Assembly: GCA_964620425.1 (NCBI GenBank)
Contig: CAZUGV010000004.1
Span: 145,859 to 209,858 of the forward strand
Direction of reading: 5' to 3'
Source: DASXUG01 sp964620425
GTDB lineage: Bacteria > Pseudomonadota > Gammaproteobacteria > Burkholderiales > Methylophilaceae
DNA: 64,000 nucleotides
The translations under genes were made by a program, and so were the position numbers. The notes under the pieces were generated by a model, which was not told where the DNA came from, did not search any database, and saw only the letters and a program-made list of their open reading frames with translations. Below are positions 1-7,849 of the stretch, piece after piece (the first letter of the stretch is position 1; every line of letters begins with the position of its first letter).

Positions 1-354
1 GGGGCTTGGGTTAAATTCAGCCCATTTGTTAAATGAAAATTTATTGGGTTCGTTATCTGCAGATTCTTGTGTATTATCTTTTAATGTATTGTTTTTATGG
101 TGATTTTTTTCTATATCTTCGATAGTTTTTTCTGCTTTCGCAATCAGCACTTCTAAGTTTTCTATTTTGGTAATATCTTCTTCAGAAAGAGTTTTTTCGT
201 TCAATCCGTTTTGGTTAACTAACCCTTGTGAATGTTTTTTATATGCTATAGATTTAGGCTTGGCAACCTCATGAGATAAACCCTCAATCGCTAAATTATC
301 ATGTGCCAAAGAAGGGGCAATTGTAAGAGCAACGAGTAGTGCATATTTCTTCAT
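1..354 (-). CDS. Small exported protein, 3' part cut by window edge
   Basis: The frame is open from an ATG at 352-354 to the window edge (118 codons, no stop). The N-terminus is a plain signal peptide (MKKYALLVALTIAPSLA) with probable cleavage before HDN. The mature part is hydrophilic and rich in Lys, Glu and Asn, with a probable helical stretch near residues 58-88. An AAGAGA stretch ahead of the ATG can serve as ribosome site. The first ~35 residues resemble the product of 472-621 (shared MK-x-[YF]ALL start and NL...LS...AKPK core), so the two look like tandem paralogues. I do not recognise the family; export to the periplasm is inferred. Confidence 0.6.
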   Translation of the reverse strand, partial: MKKYALLVALTIAPSLAHDNLAIEGLSHEVAKPKSIAYKKHSQGLVNQNGLNEKTLSEEDITKIENLEVLIAKAEKTIEDIEKNHHKNNTLKDNTQESADNEPNKFSFNKWAEFNPSP

Positions 355-471
355 GATATTTTCTCTTAATCTGATTTATATTTATTGTTTAAATTAGATC
401 TATTTGTAAATCCCTTATCAGCATATTAACGGTGTGAATTTGTAAAACTTAAAGAGACTGATTTTTGCAAA

Positions 472-621
472 TCAGCTTCTTATTGCGTCCATTGAATATC
501 CTTCAGTCGCCATCGCCAATTTCGGTTTTGCGAGTATGCTTAACACGCTATCTAGCTCCAAGTTTTCCTGTGTCATTGTTTGAGAAGTAAATAAAATTAA
601 AAGTAGTGCAAAAAGTTTCAT
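472..621 (-). CDS. 49-residue exported peptide, paralogue of the neighbour
   Basis: ATG at 619-621 and TGA at 472-474 encode 49 residues, with AAGGA well placed upstream. Residues 1-17 form a hydrophobic signal-like segment. The remainder has the NLELDSVLS and AKPK pieces that match the product of the gene just downstream (1-354, same strand), separated from it by about 117 bp. It is much shorter than that neighbour, so it may be a truncated duplicate or a small secreted peptide in its own right. Function unknown. It diverges from the sensor kinase gene at 903. Confidence 0.5.
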   Translation of the reverse strand: MKLFALLLILFTSQTMTQENLELDSVLSILAKPKLAMATEGYSMDAIRS

Positions 622-902
622 GATTTTTTCCTTAGCTAACGCTGATTTCAGTTGATTAATTTTCCCTAAACCGTGTGTCTATTATTGGCCTGTTAACATT
701 TTGTAACAATAGTCTGAATGGGCTAATATGGGCTCAATGCATTAGTCCGTTTGTACTAATGTGATTGTTTTTATGCTAAATACGGGGATTTTTCAGTTGT
801 GAGCACCACTCTCATGGTTTTTGCGCTTGCTAATAAATGCTAATCAAGCTAAAAACCTTCTAATCCAAGTTGGAGTCATCGAGATTATAAAAAGCAAGTG
901 AT

Positions 903-2633
903 ATGAGCCTAAGATTACGTTTAAATTTACTGATTACTTTTCTGTTACTTTGCTTTATTGCAGTGGTTGGTGTGGTATTAACAAAAGGCATGCGAGATTC
1001 AATCCAAGAAGGGGTGGAGTCTGCTAATCGCGTTACGGTTCAATTGCTTGATACTGTCATTATCAGCTCATATCAAAATCCAGAATGGGGTTACACGCAT
1101 GATGTGATGCGGCGCTTTTTATTTAAACTGGGGCATGTGCGTAGTAGTGAAATCACTTTGTATGATGTTCGTGGCAGAGTGCTTTATCAATCACCGCCTT
1201 CCAAATATCGTGCAAACAAAAATCCGCCTGAATGGTTTGTCAGTTTGGTCACGCCTAAAAAAGAAATCATGAGTCGCCGCATTCGATTCGGCACTTTGGT
1301 GGTGGAGTCTAACCCTGCTGGGGCAATACGCGAAGCGTGGGGGCGCGTGAGCAGTTTGATTTGGGTTGGGCTAGCCTTTTTTATATTATTCAATGCCGCT
1401 GTGTATTGGATGCTTGGTCGTTGGATTAAACCGATGCAGTCTTTACTTGGCGCAATCAATCGTATGGAGCAGGGCGATTTGACTTCACGCATGCCTGATT
1501 TTGCGTTGCCTGAGTTCTCTCGTATCGCGCAAAACTTTAACTTGATGGGTGAGTCTTTGGTTGCCAGTACGGAAGATAATCGCAAACTTGCCTTAATCGT
1601 CAAGCAGACTGCAGATGCGGTGATGATTCACGATTTAGACGGCAATATTTCATTTTGGAATTCTGCCGCGCAACGCATGTTTGGTTATGCGCCTGAAGAT
1701 ATTATAGGTAAATCAGCCAAGTTATTATTGCCTGCCAACCAAGAAAATGAATTAACAACGGATTTAGAAACGATTAAGCACCGTCAAAGTATTGACCATT
1801 ACGATACGCAGCGTGTGACACGCGATGGCAAGCTAAAAGATATTTCCCTCTCTGCTGCACCATTAATAGACCCCAACACAGGTCAAGTGATTGGTGAAAT
1901 ATGCAGTATGCGTGATATTACCGAACGTAAACAAGCAGAATTAGCCGAGCAAAAACTGGAAGAAAATAGACAGCTTACGCAATTGATTCAACGGCATATT
2001 GAAGATGAACGGCGCTCGCTGGCGCGTGAGTTGCATGATGAACTTGGGCAATATGTCACCGCTATTAAAACTTTCGCAGTGGCAATTGCCAATAAAAGCA
2101 AAGATCATCTACCTGATGTAGAGTCCCACGCGCAAACGATAGTCGCTGCCGCCAATCATATCTACGATGGCATGCACAATATCATTCGCCAGCTACGCCC
2201 AGGTGCGCTAGATAATCTTGGCTTATCGGAAACACTGCGAGATGCTGTAGCAACCTGGCAAAAGCAAAACCCAACAGTACAATTTAGTTTGAACTTGTCT
2301 GGCGATTTAAATGCCTTAGGTGAAACCATTAACATCAACATTTACCGTATGGTGCAAGAAGGCGTGACAAACGCCTTGCGTCATGCACAAGCAAGCAAGC
2401 TAGAGATTGCTTTAAGTAACAACCAAGCAGAAACCTTAACGCTGATGATTAAAGATAACGGAGTAGGCATGGCGATTTGTAATATCGACCAAACACAACA
2501 TTTTGGATTATTGGGTATGCGTGAGCGCGCCCAAGCGCTGAATGGCAATTTTCATGTAGAGTCGCAACTTGCAAATGGCACGGAAATTAAAATCTCATTC
2601 CCTATACAACCTACCAAGAAAGCTAATGTATGA
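903..2633 (+). CDS. Sensor histidine kinase, NarX/HisKA_3 type with HAMP and PAS domains
   Basis: Inner-membrane sensor that should autophosphorylate and pass phosphate to the regulator encoded next. In order: TM segment (about 8-28), periplasmic sensor region (about 30-150), second TM (about 152-172), HAMP (about 173-225), PAS (about 228-345), a short coiled linker, and a HisKA_3 dimerisation helix with ELHDELGQ, where His378 is the phosphorylation site. A HATPase_c domain closes the protein (N-box near NALRHA, G-boxes DNGVGM and GLLGMRER). Its stop overlaps the start of the regulator gene (ATGA), so the pair is translationally coupled. In methylotrophs similar pairs (MxaY/MxaX) control methanol oxidation, but nothing here proves that role. 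Confidence 0.9.
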   Translation: MSLRLRLNLLITFLLLCFIAVVGVVLTKGMRDSIQEGVESANRVTVQLLDTVIISSYQNPEWGYTHDVMRRFLFKLGHVRSSEITLYDVRGRVLYQSPPSKYRANKNPPEWFVSLVTPKKEIMSRRIRFGTLVVESNPAGAIREAWGRVSSLIWVGLAFFILFNAAVYWMLGRWIKPMQSLLGAINRMEQGDLTSRMPDFALPEFSRIAQNFNLMGESLVASTEDNRKLALIVKQTADAVMIHDLDGNISFWNSAAQRMFGYAPEDIIGKSAKLLLPANQENELTTDLETIKHRQSIDHYDTQRVTRDGKLKDISLSAAPLIDPNTGQVIGEICSMRDITERKQAELAEQKLEENRQLTQLIQRHIEDERRSLARELHDELGQYVTAIKTFAVAIANKSKDHLPDVESHAQTIVAAANHIYDGMHNIIRQLRPGALDNLGLSETLRDAVATWQKQNPTVQFSLNLSGDLNALGETININIYRMVQEGVTNALRHAQASKLEIALSNNQAETLTLMIKDNGVGMAICNIDQTQHFGLLGMRERAQALNGNFHVESQLANGTEIKISFPIQPTKKANV

Positions 2634-3268
2634 GTAATATCAATGTCATGCTTGTAGATGACCACGCAGTCGTGCGTATGGGCTTTAAAATGCTGCTAGA
2701 AATGGCTGCCGACATCAAAGTGGTGGCAGAAGCAGAAAATGGCGAGCAAGCCATTAAATTGTTCACAGAGCATAAGCCCGATGTCATTGTGATGGATATT
2801 ACCATGCCCGGTATTGGCGGTATGGAAGCCATTGAGCGCATTAAAGCGCGAGATGATAACGCCAAAATTTTGGTGCTATCCGCGCACGAAGATTCAGTGC
2901 ATCCTAAACGCGTACTTAATGCAGGAGCCATGGGCTATTTAACCAAACGTAGCGCTGCAGAAGAGTTGATGAAAGCGATTCGCACCGTTGCCAGTGGAAA
3001 GCGTTACTTAGAAGCCAGCGTCGCACAACAAATGGCGATACAACAACTATCAGGCGAAACAAACCCTGTCGATGTACTTTCAGAGCGCGAGTTTGAAGTG
3101 TTTATGTCGCTCGCCAAAGGCAAAACCACCAATGAAATTGCCGAAACACTATGCCTATCACCACGCACTGTAGGCACGCATCTTTACAACATTAAGCAAA
3201 AATTAAACGCTAACAACTCAGCTGAAATTGCGCTGATTGCCATGCGGTCTGGTTTGATAGACCCTTAG
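2630..3268 (+). CDS. NarL/FixJ-family response regulator
   Basis: The 212-residue partner of the upstream kinase. The receiver domain (1-120) has the acidic pair at D10/D11, the phospho-acceptor Asp56 in VIVMDITMP, and the conserved Lys near residue 106 (YLTKRS). The LuxR-type HTH DNA-binding domain covers about residues 145-207 (LSEREFEV..., TNEIAETL, SPRTVGTHL). The ATG overlaps the kinase stop by four bases. A decayed second copy of the 3' part of this gene lies at 7347-7630, beyond the PEP-CTERM genes. The target promoters are unknown. Confidence 0.92.
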   Translation: MSNINVMLVDDHAVVRMGFKMLLEMAADIKVVAEAENGEQAIKLFTEHKPDVIVMDITMPGIGGMEAIERIKARDDNAKILVLSAHEDSVHPKRVLNAGAMGYLTKRSAAEELMKAIRTVASGKRYLEASVAQQMAIQQLSGETNPVDVLSEREFEVFMSLAKGKTTNEIAETLCLSPRTVGTHLYNIKQKLNANNSAEIALIAMRSGLIDP

Positions 3269-3285
3269 CTGTAAGCCAGTGAGCA

Positions 3286-3312
3286 ATCAAATCCTGGATA
3301 GCCTGGTTTGAT
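3286..3312 (+). terminator. Weak hairpin after the response regulator gene
   Basis: ATCAAA-T-CC pairs with GG-TTTGAT around a 10-base loop, 17 bases after the regulator stop. There is no T-run after it, so intrinsic termination would be weak; it may only protect the 3' end. Confidence 0.3.
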
Positions 3313-3768
3313 CACACCTAGCTTGACCATATTAGATGCTGCTAAAAACTTGGCAATTATCAAAGACAAGCGGGTATCCAAACAATGTAGCTAGCAAATT
3401 GCGCAAGTTTGCTTGGTATTGGGAAGTGGAAAGAAAAAACTAGATTCTCTCTATGTTTCAGATAATGGCGGAAGCGTTTGGGTTAAAACAATAAACCTTA
3501 ATTCACTCAAAATACAAATCTAATAACCCTCAATCATTATAAAAAAATACTCAATTTCATTGTAGTTAGACATACCAGTAAAGACTGCCTTCAAGTGATG
3601 CCGCTACATCTTCATAAGCTGTAAATAAGCCCAAATTAATAAGCCGTAATCAATTTTTAATTTTTGTTAAAAACGTTAGTATTCATGCATTTAGTTTAAA
3701 TCTATAGTCTTAAATTTTATTTTTTGTCATATTAAATACATATTTAAATGGTATAGTTATGGTCAGTT
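3313..3768. other. AT-rich intergenic stretch with no recognisable gene
   Basis: I find no ORF with a plausible start and ribosome site in this stretch. A short open segment near 3419-3523 has protein-like composition but no start codon, and could be debris of a lost gene. The sequence becomes very AT-rich towards 3768, where tandem repeats begin. Confidence 0.5.
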
Positions 3769-3840
3769 ATATGACCATATTTATTTATATGACCATATTT
3801 ATTTATATGACCATATTTATTTATATGACCATATTTATAG
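3769..3840. repeat. Four tandem copies of an 18 bp AT-rich unit
   Basis: The unit ATATGACCATATTTATTT is repeated four times head to tail (3769, 3787, 3805, 3823), the last copy ending in AG. The repeats lie about 120-190 bp upstream of the PEP-CTERM gene start and contain an ATATGACCATAT quasi-palindrome, so they could be binding sites or simply slippage-prone DNA. Confidence 0.9.
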
Positions 3841-3857
3841 GGTGTAAGTGTAATTTT

Positions 3858-3923
3858 TATACCAAATGCAAACTTCTATACCAAGTACAAACTTCAAGGT
3901 CGGCATTTTAAGATCGGCATTTT
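3858..3923. repeat. Two further tandem duplications (19 bp x2, then 14 bp x2)
   Basis: TATACCAAATGCAAACTTC at 3858-3876 is repeated with two changes at 3877-3895. AAGGTCGGCATTTT at 3896-3909 is repeated with one change at 3910-3923. Both pairs are directly adjacent and sit in the 5' region of the PEP-CTERM gene, within 40-100 bp of its start. Confidence 0.85.
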
Positions 3924-3959
3924 AAGACAGTTTAACATTTAAAACTCATGGGAGCTTTT

Positions 3960-6609
3960 ATGAAACCAGCTAACAACAATACAATGCCTATCATTCCCCT
4001 TAAACCCATGCGCGTGGCGCTGCTGCTGGCATTACCGCTGTTGGCCGCCATGTCTAACACTGCACAAGCGCGCACTGACACTGTTGCCCTTAGCGGCCAG
4101 AGTGCCACAGGTGCGGGCACTGGTACGTTTTCAAGCTTTCAAAGCCCCGTGCTGAACAATGCTGGGCAAACTGCGTTCCGTGCATTCATCACTGGCGGCA
4201 CCAGCACACAAGGCATTTACCGCAGCAGCACTGGCAGTGCGCTCACTGCCATCGCCCTACAAGGCCAAAGTGCCACAGGCGCGGGCGCTGGTACGTTTTC
4301 AGGCTTATTCAGCCCCGTGCTGAATGAGGCTGGGCAAACTGCGTTTCTTGCCAGTATCATTGGTGGCACTAGCGCAGAAGGCATTTACCGCAGCAGCACT
4401 GGTAGTGCGCTCACCGCCATTGCCCTGCGTAACCAGAGTGCCACAGGTGCGGGTGCTGGTACGTTTTCAAGCTTTAGCGCCTTTGTGCTGAACGAGGCTG
4501 GGCAAACTGCGTTTCTTGCCAACATCACTGGCGGCACAANNNNNNNNNNNNNNNNNNNNNNNNNNNNNNNNNNNNNNNNNNNNNNNNNNNNNNNNNNNNN
4601 NNNNNNNNNNNNNNNNNNNNNNNNNNNNNNNNNNNNNNNCTGGCGGCACAAGCACAGGGGGCATATACCGCAGTAACAGTGGCAGTGCGCTCACCGCCAT
4701 TGCCCTGCAAGGCCAGAGTGCCACAGGCGCGGGCGCTGGTACGTTTTCAAGCCTTTCCAGCCCCGTGCTGAACGAGGCTGGGCAAACTGCGTTTCTTGCC
4801 AACATCACTGGCGGCACAAGCACAGGGGGCATATACCGCAGTAACAGTGGCAGTGCGCTCACTGCCATCGCCCTGCAAGGCCAGAGTGCGACAGGCGCGG
4901 GCGCTGGTACGTTTTCAAGCTTTTTCAGCCCTGTGCTGAACGAGGCTGGGCAAACGGCGTTCCTTGCCGAAATTACAGGCGGCACTAGCTCACGAGGCAT
5001 TTACCGCAGCAGCACTGGCAGTGCGCTCACTGCCATCGCCCTGCAGGGTCAGAGTGCGACAGGTGCGGGCGCTGGTACGTTTTCAAGCTTTTTCAGCCCC
5101 GTGCTGAACGATGCTGGGCAAACGGCGTTTTATGCCGAAATTACAGGCGGCACTAGATCATTTGGCTTGTATGTGGGGGATGGCCGCGACACAGTGGCCG
5201 CGCAACTACAGGGTGCAGCCTCGACGGGTCAAACGGTGCAATCACTCAGCATGTCCGATAGCAGTTTAAACCGCTATGGGCAACTGGCTTACAACGCCAC
5301 CTTCACCGACGGCACCACTGGCGTGTTTTTGTTCACCCCTGAATTGCGCTGGCGCGAAAGCTTTAGCAGCAGTTGGGACACCGCCGACCGCTGGACGTTG
5401 GGTATTAACCCAGACAGCGTACACGATGTGACCATTGACCCGACCGTGGGGCTTACAGTGACTGGCCCAGCGGGCAATGTGAACGTGCGCTCGCTCACCG
5501 TGGGCAGCGGCACAGGCTTTGCCACCTTAAACTTGGGCGGCGGCAATTTATCTGCCGCCAGTGCTGTACAAATCGCCAACCGTGGCATCCTTACAGGCAC
5601 TGGCACCATCAGCAGCCAAGTGGTCAACGCTGGTGAAGTACGTGCGGATAACCTGATTTTAACGGCTGGCTTGGTCAACAATGGCACCGTGCGCGGTATG
5701 GCGACTGGTAACCAGCGCATAGATGCTAATTTGACCAATAATAGTGGCGGCATTGTGCGAGTAGATAACAACGAAACGCTAAAATTGACGGGCACGGCGC
5801 ACAGCAACAGCGGAAGCTATGAATTGCGCAGTGGCGAAATGCAGATTAATGGTGTCACCACCAATAATAGCAGTGGCCGAATCTTGTTCAACGGTGATGG
5901 AGGTATTGCGCGCTTTAACGGTGGCTTAACCAACAACGGTCAGGTGCAAGTAAGTTTTGGTAGCGCTGAGGTATTTGGTAACGTCACCACTAACAGTGGC
6001 GGTAAGATTATCCTTACAGGCAACAGCAATACCACTTTTTACAATGCTGTTGATATTAGGAGTGGTGGTGAGTTGCGCGTTTCTACTGGCAGCAATGCGG
6101 TATTTTTTGGTCAAGTGTTTCAGCGTACTGGTTCATTATTCACAGGTAGCGGTACTAAGTTTTACGAAGGCGGTCTTTCAGTCGGGGCATCACCCGGTTT
6201 AGGTGTGGATGCAGGTGATGTCAGCTTTGGTGCTGGCAATGAATACCTCGCAGAAATTGCTGGCACTGCGTTGGGTGATGCATTAGTTAACGGACTAGCG
6301 TTTGATCGTTATATTGTGGCAGGTAATCTGAGCCTAGGTGGTACCCTCAAGCTAGTATCGTGGGATAGCTTTGAAGCGCAAGCTGGACAAAGCTTTGATT
6401 TGTTTGACTGGGGCACGCTCACTGGCACCTTTAATACCATCGACAGCACAGGCTTTAAGCTGGTAAACGGTACTCAACTTGATTTAACGCGTCTTTATGT
6501 GGACGGTTCAATCAGAGTCGTTGCAGTGCCAGAACCCAGTAGCTATGCCTTACTGTTAGCAGGCTTAGGTTTTTTTGGTTTTGTTACGCGCAAACGCAAT
6601 GCCGTTTAA
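3960..6609 (+). CDS. Exported PEP-CTERM protein with NxxGxxAF-type 56-residue repeats, interrupted by an assembly gap
   Basis: I choose ATG 3960 because GGGAGC lies five bases before it; an in-frame ATG at 3948 has no such site. A signal peptide (hydrophobic core VALLLALPLLAAM) is followed by tandem 56-residue units, each with a GQSATGAG stretch and an N-x-x-GQTAF element. Unit marks repeat every 168 bp (4110, 4278, 4446; then 4726, 4894, 5062). A Gly/Asn/Thr-rich probable beta-helix follows, then a C-terminal PEP-CTERM tail: VPEP, a hydrophobic helix and an RKR end. That tail is a sorting signal for exosortase-dependent surface display. The 100 Ns at 4540-4639 put the flanks in different frames, but merging the repeated 12 bases on either side restores one frame. 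Confidence 0.85.
4540..4639. other. Assembly gap of 100 Ns inside the tandem repeats
   Basis: Exactly 100 Ns, a conventional placeholder for unknown length. CTGGCGGCACAA occurs both just before (4528-4539) and just after (4640-4651) the gap. Superimposing the two removes 112 bases and makes the 168 bp repeat phase and the reading frame continuous. The true missing length should therefore be a whole number of 168 bp units minus 12 bases. Confidence 0.97.
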
Positions 6610-6625
6610 GTTAAGGGGCAAACGT

Positions 6626-7357
6626 ATGAAAACAAGCATTTCAATTATATTGAGTCTTGCGCTGGCGTTGACGGCGGGACAAGTCACCGCTGATGATGCG
6701 ATGCATTCTGCCACCCCAAGCATCAAGCGCAAAGCTGACTTGACTGGCGGCTCAGCCCAAACTCAAACTAGTGCTTTAGCCAATAAAAGCATTAGCGCAA
6801 GCCCTGGCATCACTGGTCTGCCTCTAGCGAATCAGCGAGCCGATGGCGTAGTGATTATTGACGGCACTTTAGCTGGACGTGGAGAAATTCTGGACGAAGG
6901 CCAGCACATTATTAGAGGTAAAGTCTCGCCCGGCAATAGCCCGGGTTGCGTTACCGACCATGGTAATGTGACTTTTGAAGGCAGTGCATGGCTAGAAATT
7001 GAATTAGGCGGTGCGACCGCCTGCACAGGTTACGACCAGTACACCGTCAATCTTTCGCTCAGGCTGAACGGCCCTACTTTGCGTGTGTTGTTGATTAGCG
7101 GCTTTGTACCTGCTGCTGGACAGCGATTTGATGTGCTGAACTGGGGTACGCTAACTGGCTCTTTTGGAACACTCGAATTACCTGTGTTACCTGCGGGCTT
7201 GTCTTGGGATACTTCGCAACTCTACACCACGGGAGAGTTGATTGTTGCTGACGATAACGCCGAGACCCCCCTGCCGAACTGGGTGCTGGTATTGTTTGGT
7301 GCCAGCCTGCTCACAGTAATAGCAAGGTCGAAAAAGGCGAACAAAAGCCCGATGTGA
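6626..7357 (+). CDS. Exported protein with PEP-CTERM-like tail
   Basis: ATG 6626 follows AAGGGG at a good distance and starts a clear signal peptide (MKTSISIILSLALALTAG), giving 243 residues. The region around residues 90-215 resembles the C-terminal domain of the preceding protein: both have SPG motifs and a GQ-x-FD...WGTLTG-x-F-x-T segment. The tail has PLPNW, a hydrophobic helix and a basic SKKANK end, a variant sorting signal. It lies 16 bp after the first PEP-CTERM gene and is probably co-transcribed. Its last codons and its stop run into the duplicated response regulator fragment that starts at 7347, so the original 3' end may have been replaced. Confidence 0.75.
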   Translation: MKTSISIILSLALALTAGQVTADDAMHSATPSIKRKADLTGGSAQTQTSALANKSISASPGITGLPLANQRADGVVIIDGTLAGRGEILDEGQHIIRGKVSPGNSPGCVTDHGNVTFEGSAWLEIELGGATACTGYDQYTVNLSLRLNGPTLRVLLISGFVPAAGQRFDVLNWGTLTGSFGTLELPVLPAGLSWDTSQLYTTGELIVADDNAETPLPNWVLVLFGASLLTVIARSKKANKSPM

Positions 7358-7630
7358 TCGTGATGGATATAACCATGCCTTTTATTCTGGGCATGGAGGC
7401 GATTTACCGCATTAAAGCGCGAGATGACAACGCCAAAATTATAGTGCTATCCGCCCATAAAGAAAAAGTGCATCCCAAACGCGTACTCAATTATTGCAAT
7501 TGCCGAAACACTATGCCTATCACCACGCACTTTAGGCACGCATCTTTACAATATTAAGCAAAAATTAAATGCAAACAATTCAGCTGAAATTGCGCTGATT
7601 GCCATGCGATCTGGGTTGATAGATCCTTGA
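7347..7630 (+). pseudogene. Decayed copy of the NarL-type response regulator gene
   Basis: Positions 7347-7491 align without gaps to 2776-2920 of the regulator gene at 2630-3268. Positions 7499-7630 align to 3137-3268, down to the stop. The 209 bp between the blocks (end of receiver, linker, start of HTH) is missing, which breaks the frame. Many substitutions, including several at second codon positions, show that it is an old, non-functional duplicate. The 5' quarter of the gene is absent. Confidence 0.9.
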
Positions 7631-7764
7631 TTACGCCAATGGGGTGAGTGCGCTTGCACATGAGATGCCCCTACGTTGACCGACTCTTTAATTTTCAATC
7701 GCTCAAGTAATAACCAAAGTTAATATCTTTTCTATATTTGTTTAAAATATATCATCTTGCAATT

Positions 7765-7783
7765 GATACTAATTCTCATTTAG
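7765..7783 (+). promoter_or_regulatory. Fur-box-like site before the siderophore receptor
   Basis: GATACTAATTCTCATTTAG matches the classical 19-base Fur consensus GATAATGATAATCATTATC at 12 positions by eye and lies 67 bp before the receptor start. Iron repression of such receptors through Fur is well established; use of this particular site is inference. Confidence 0.5.
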
Positions 7784-7849
7784 GTTATCATTTAAAAAGT
7801 ATCAGTTTAAATGAAATGATAAATACTTGATTAAGGATGACGGGTTAGC

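Noticed and set aside
1187..1603. 138-codon antisense frame inside the histidine kinase gene
   Set aside because: It lies entirely within a well supported gene and its product resembles nothing known.
3419..3523. Open stretch after the regulator that reads as a protein-like fragment
   Set aside because: No start codon or ribosome site and no recognisable similarity; at most gene debris.
3769..3840. 18 bp repeats as a plasmid-type iteron origin
   Set aside because: No replication initiator gene is near and the region is flanked by chromosomal genes; a simple tandem repeat is enough.
4385..5000. Antisense and cross-gap frames in the PEP-CTERM repeats
   Set aside because: They are created by the repeat composition and by the N run, which is translated as unknown residues.
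7354..7557. 67-codon frame reading as a receiver-domain fragment
   Set aside because: It is part of the decayed response regulator copy at 7347-7630 and has lost frame, acceptor context and DNA-binding domain.
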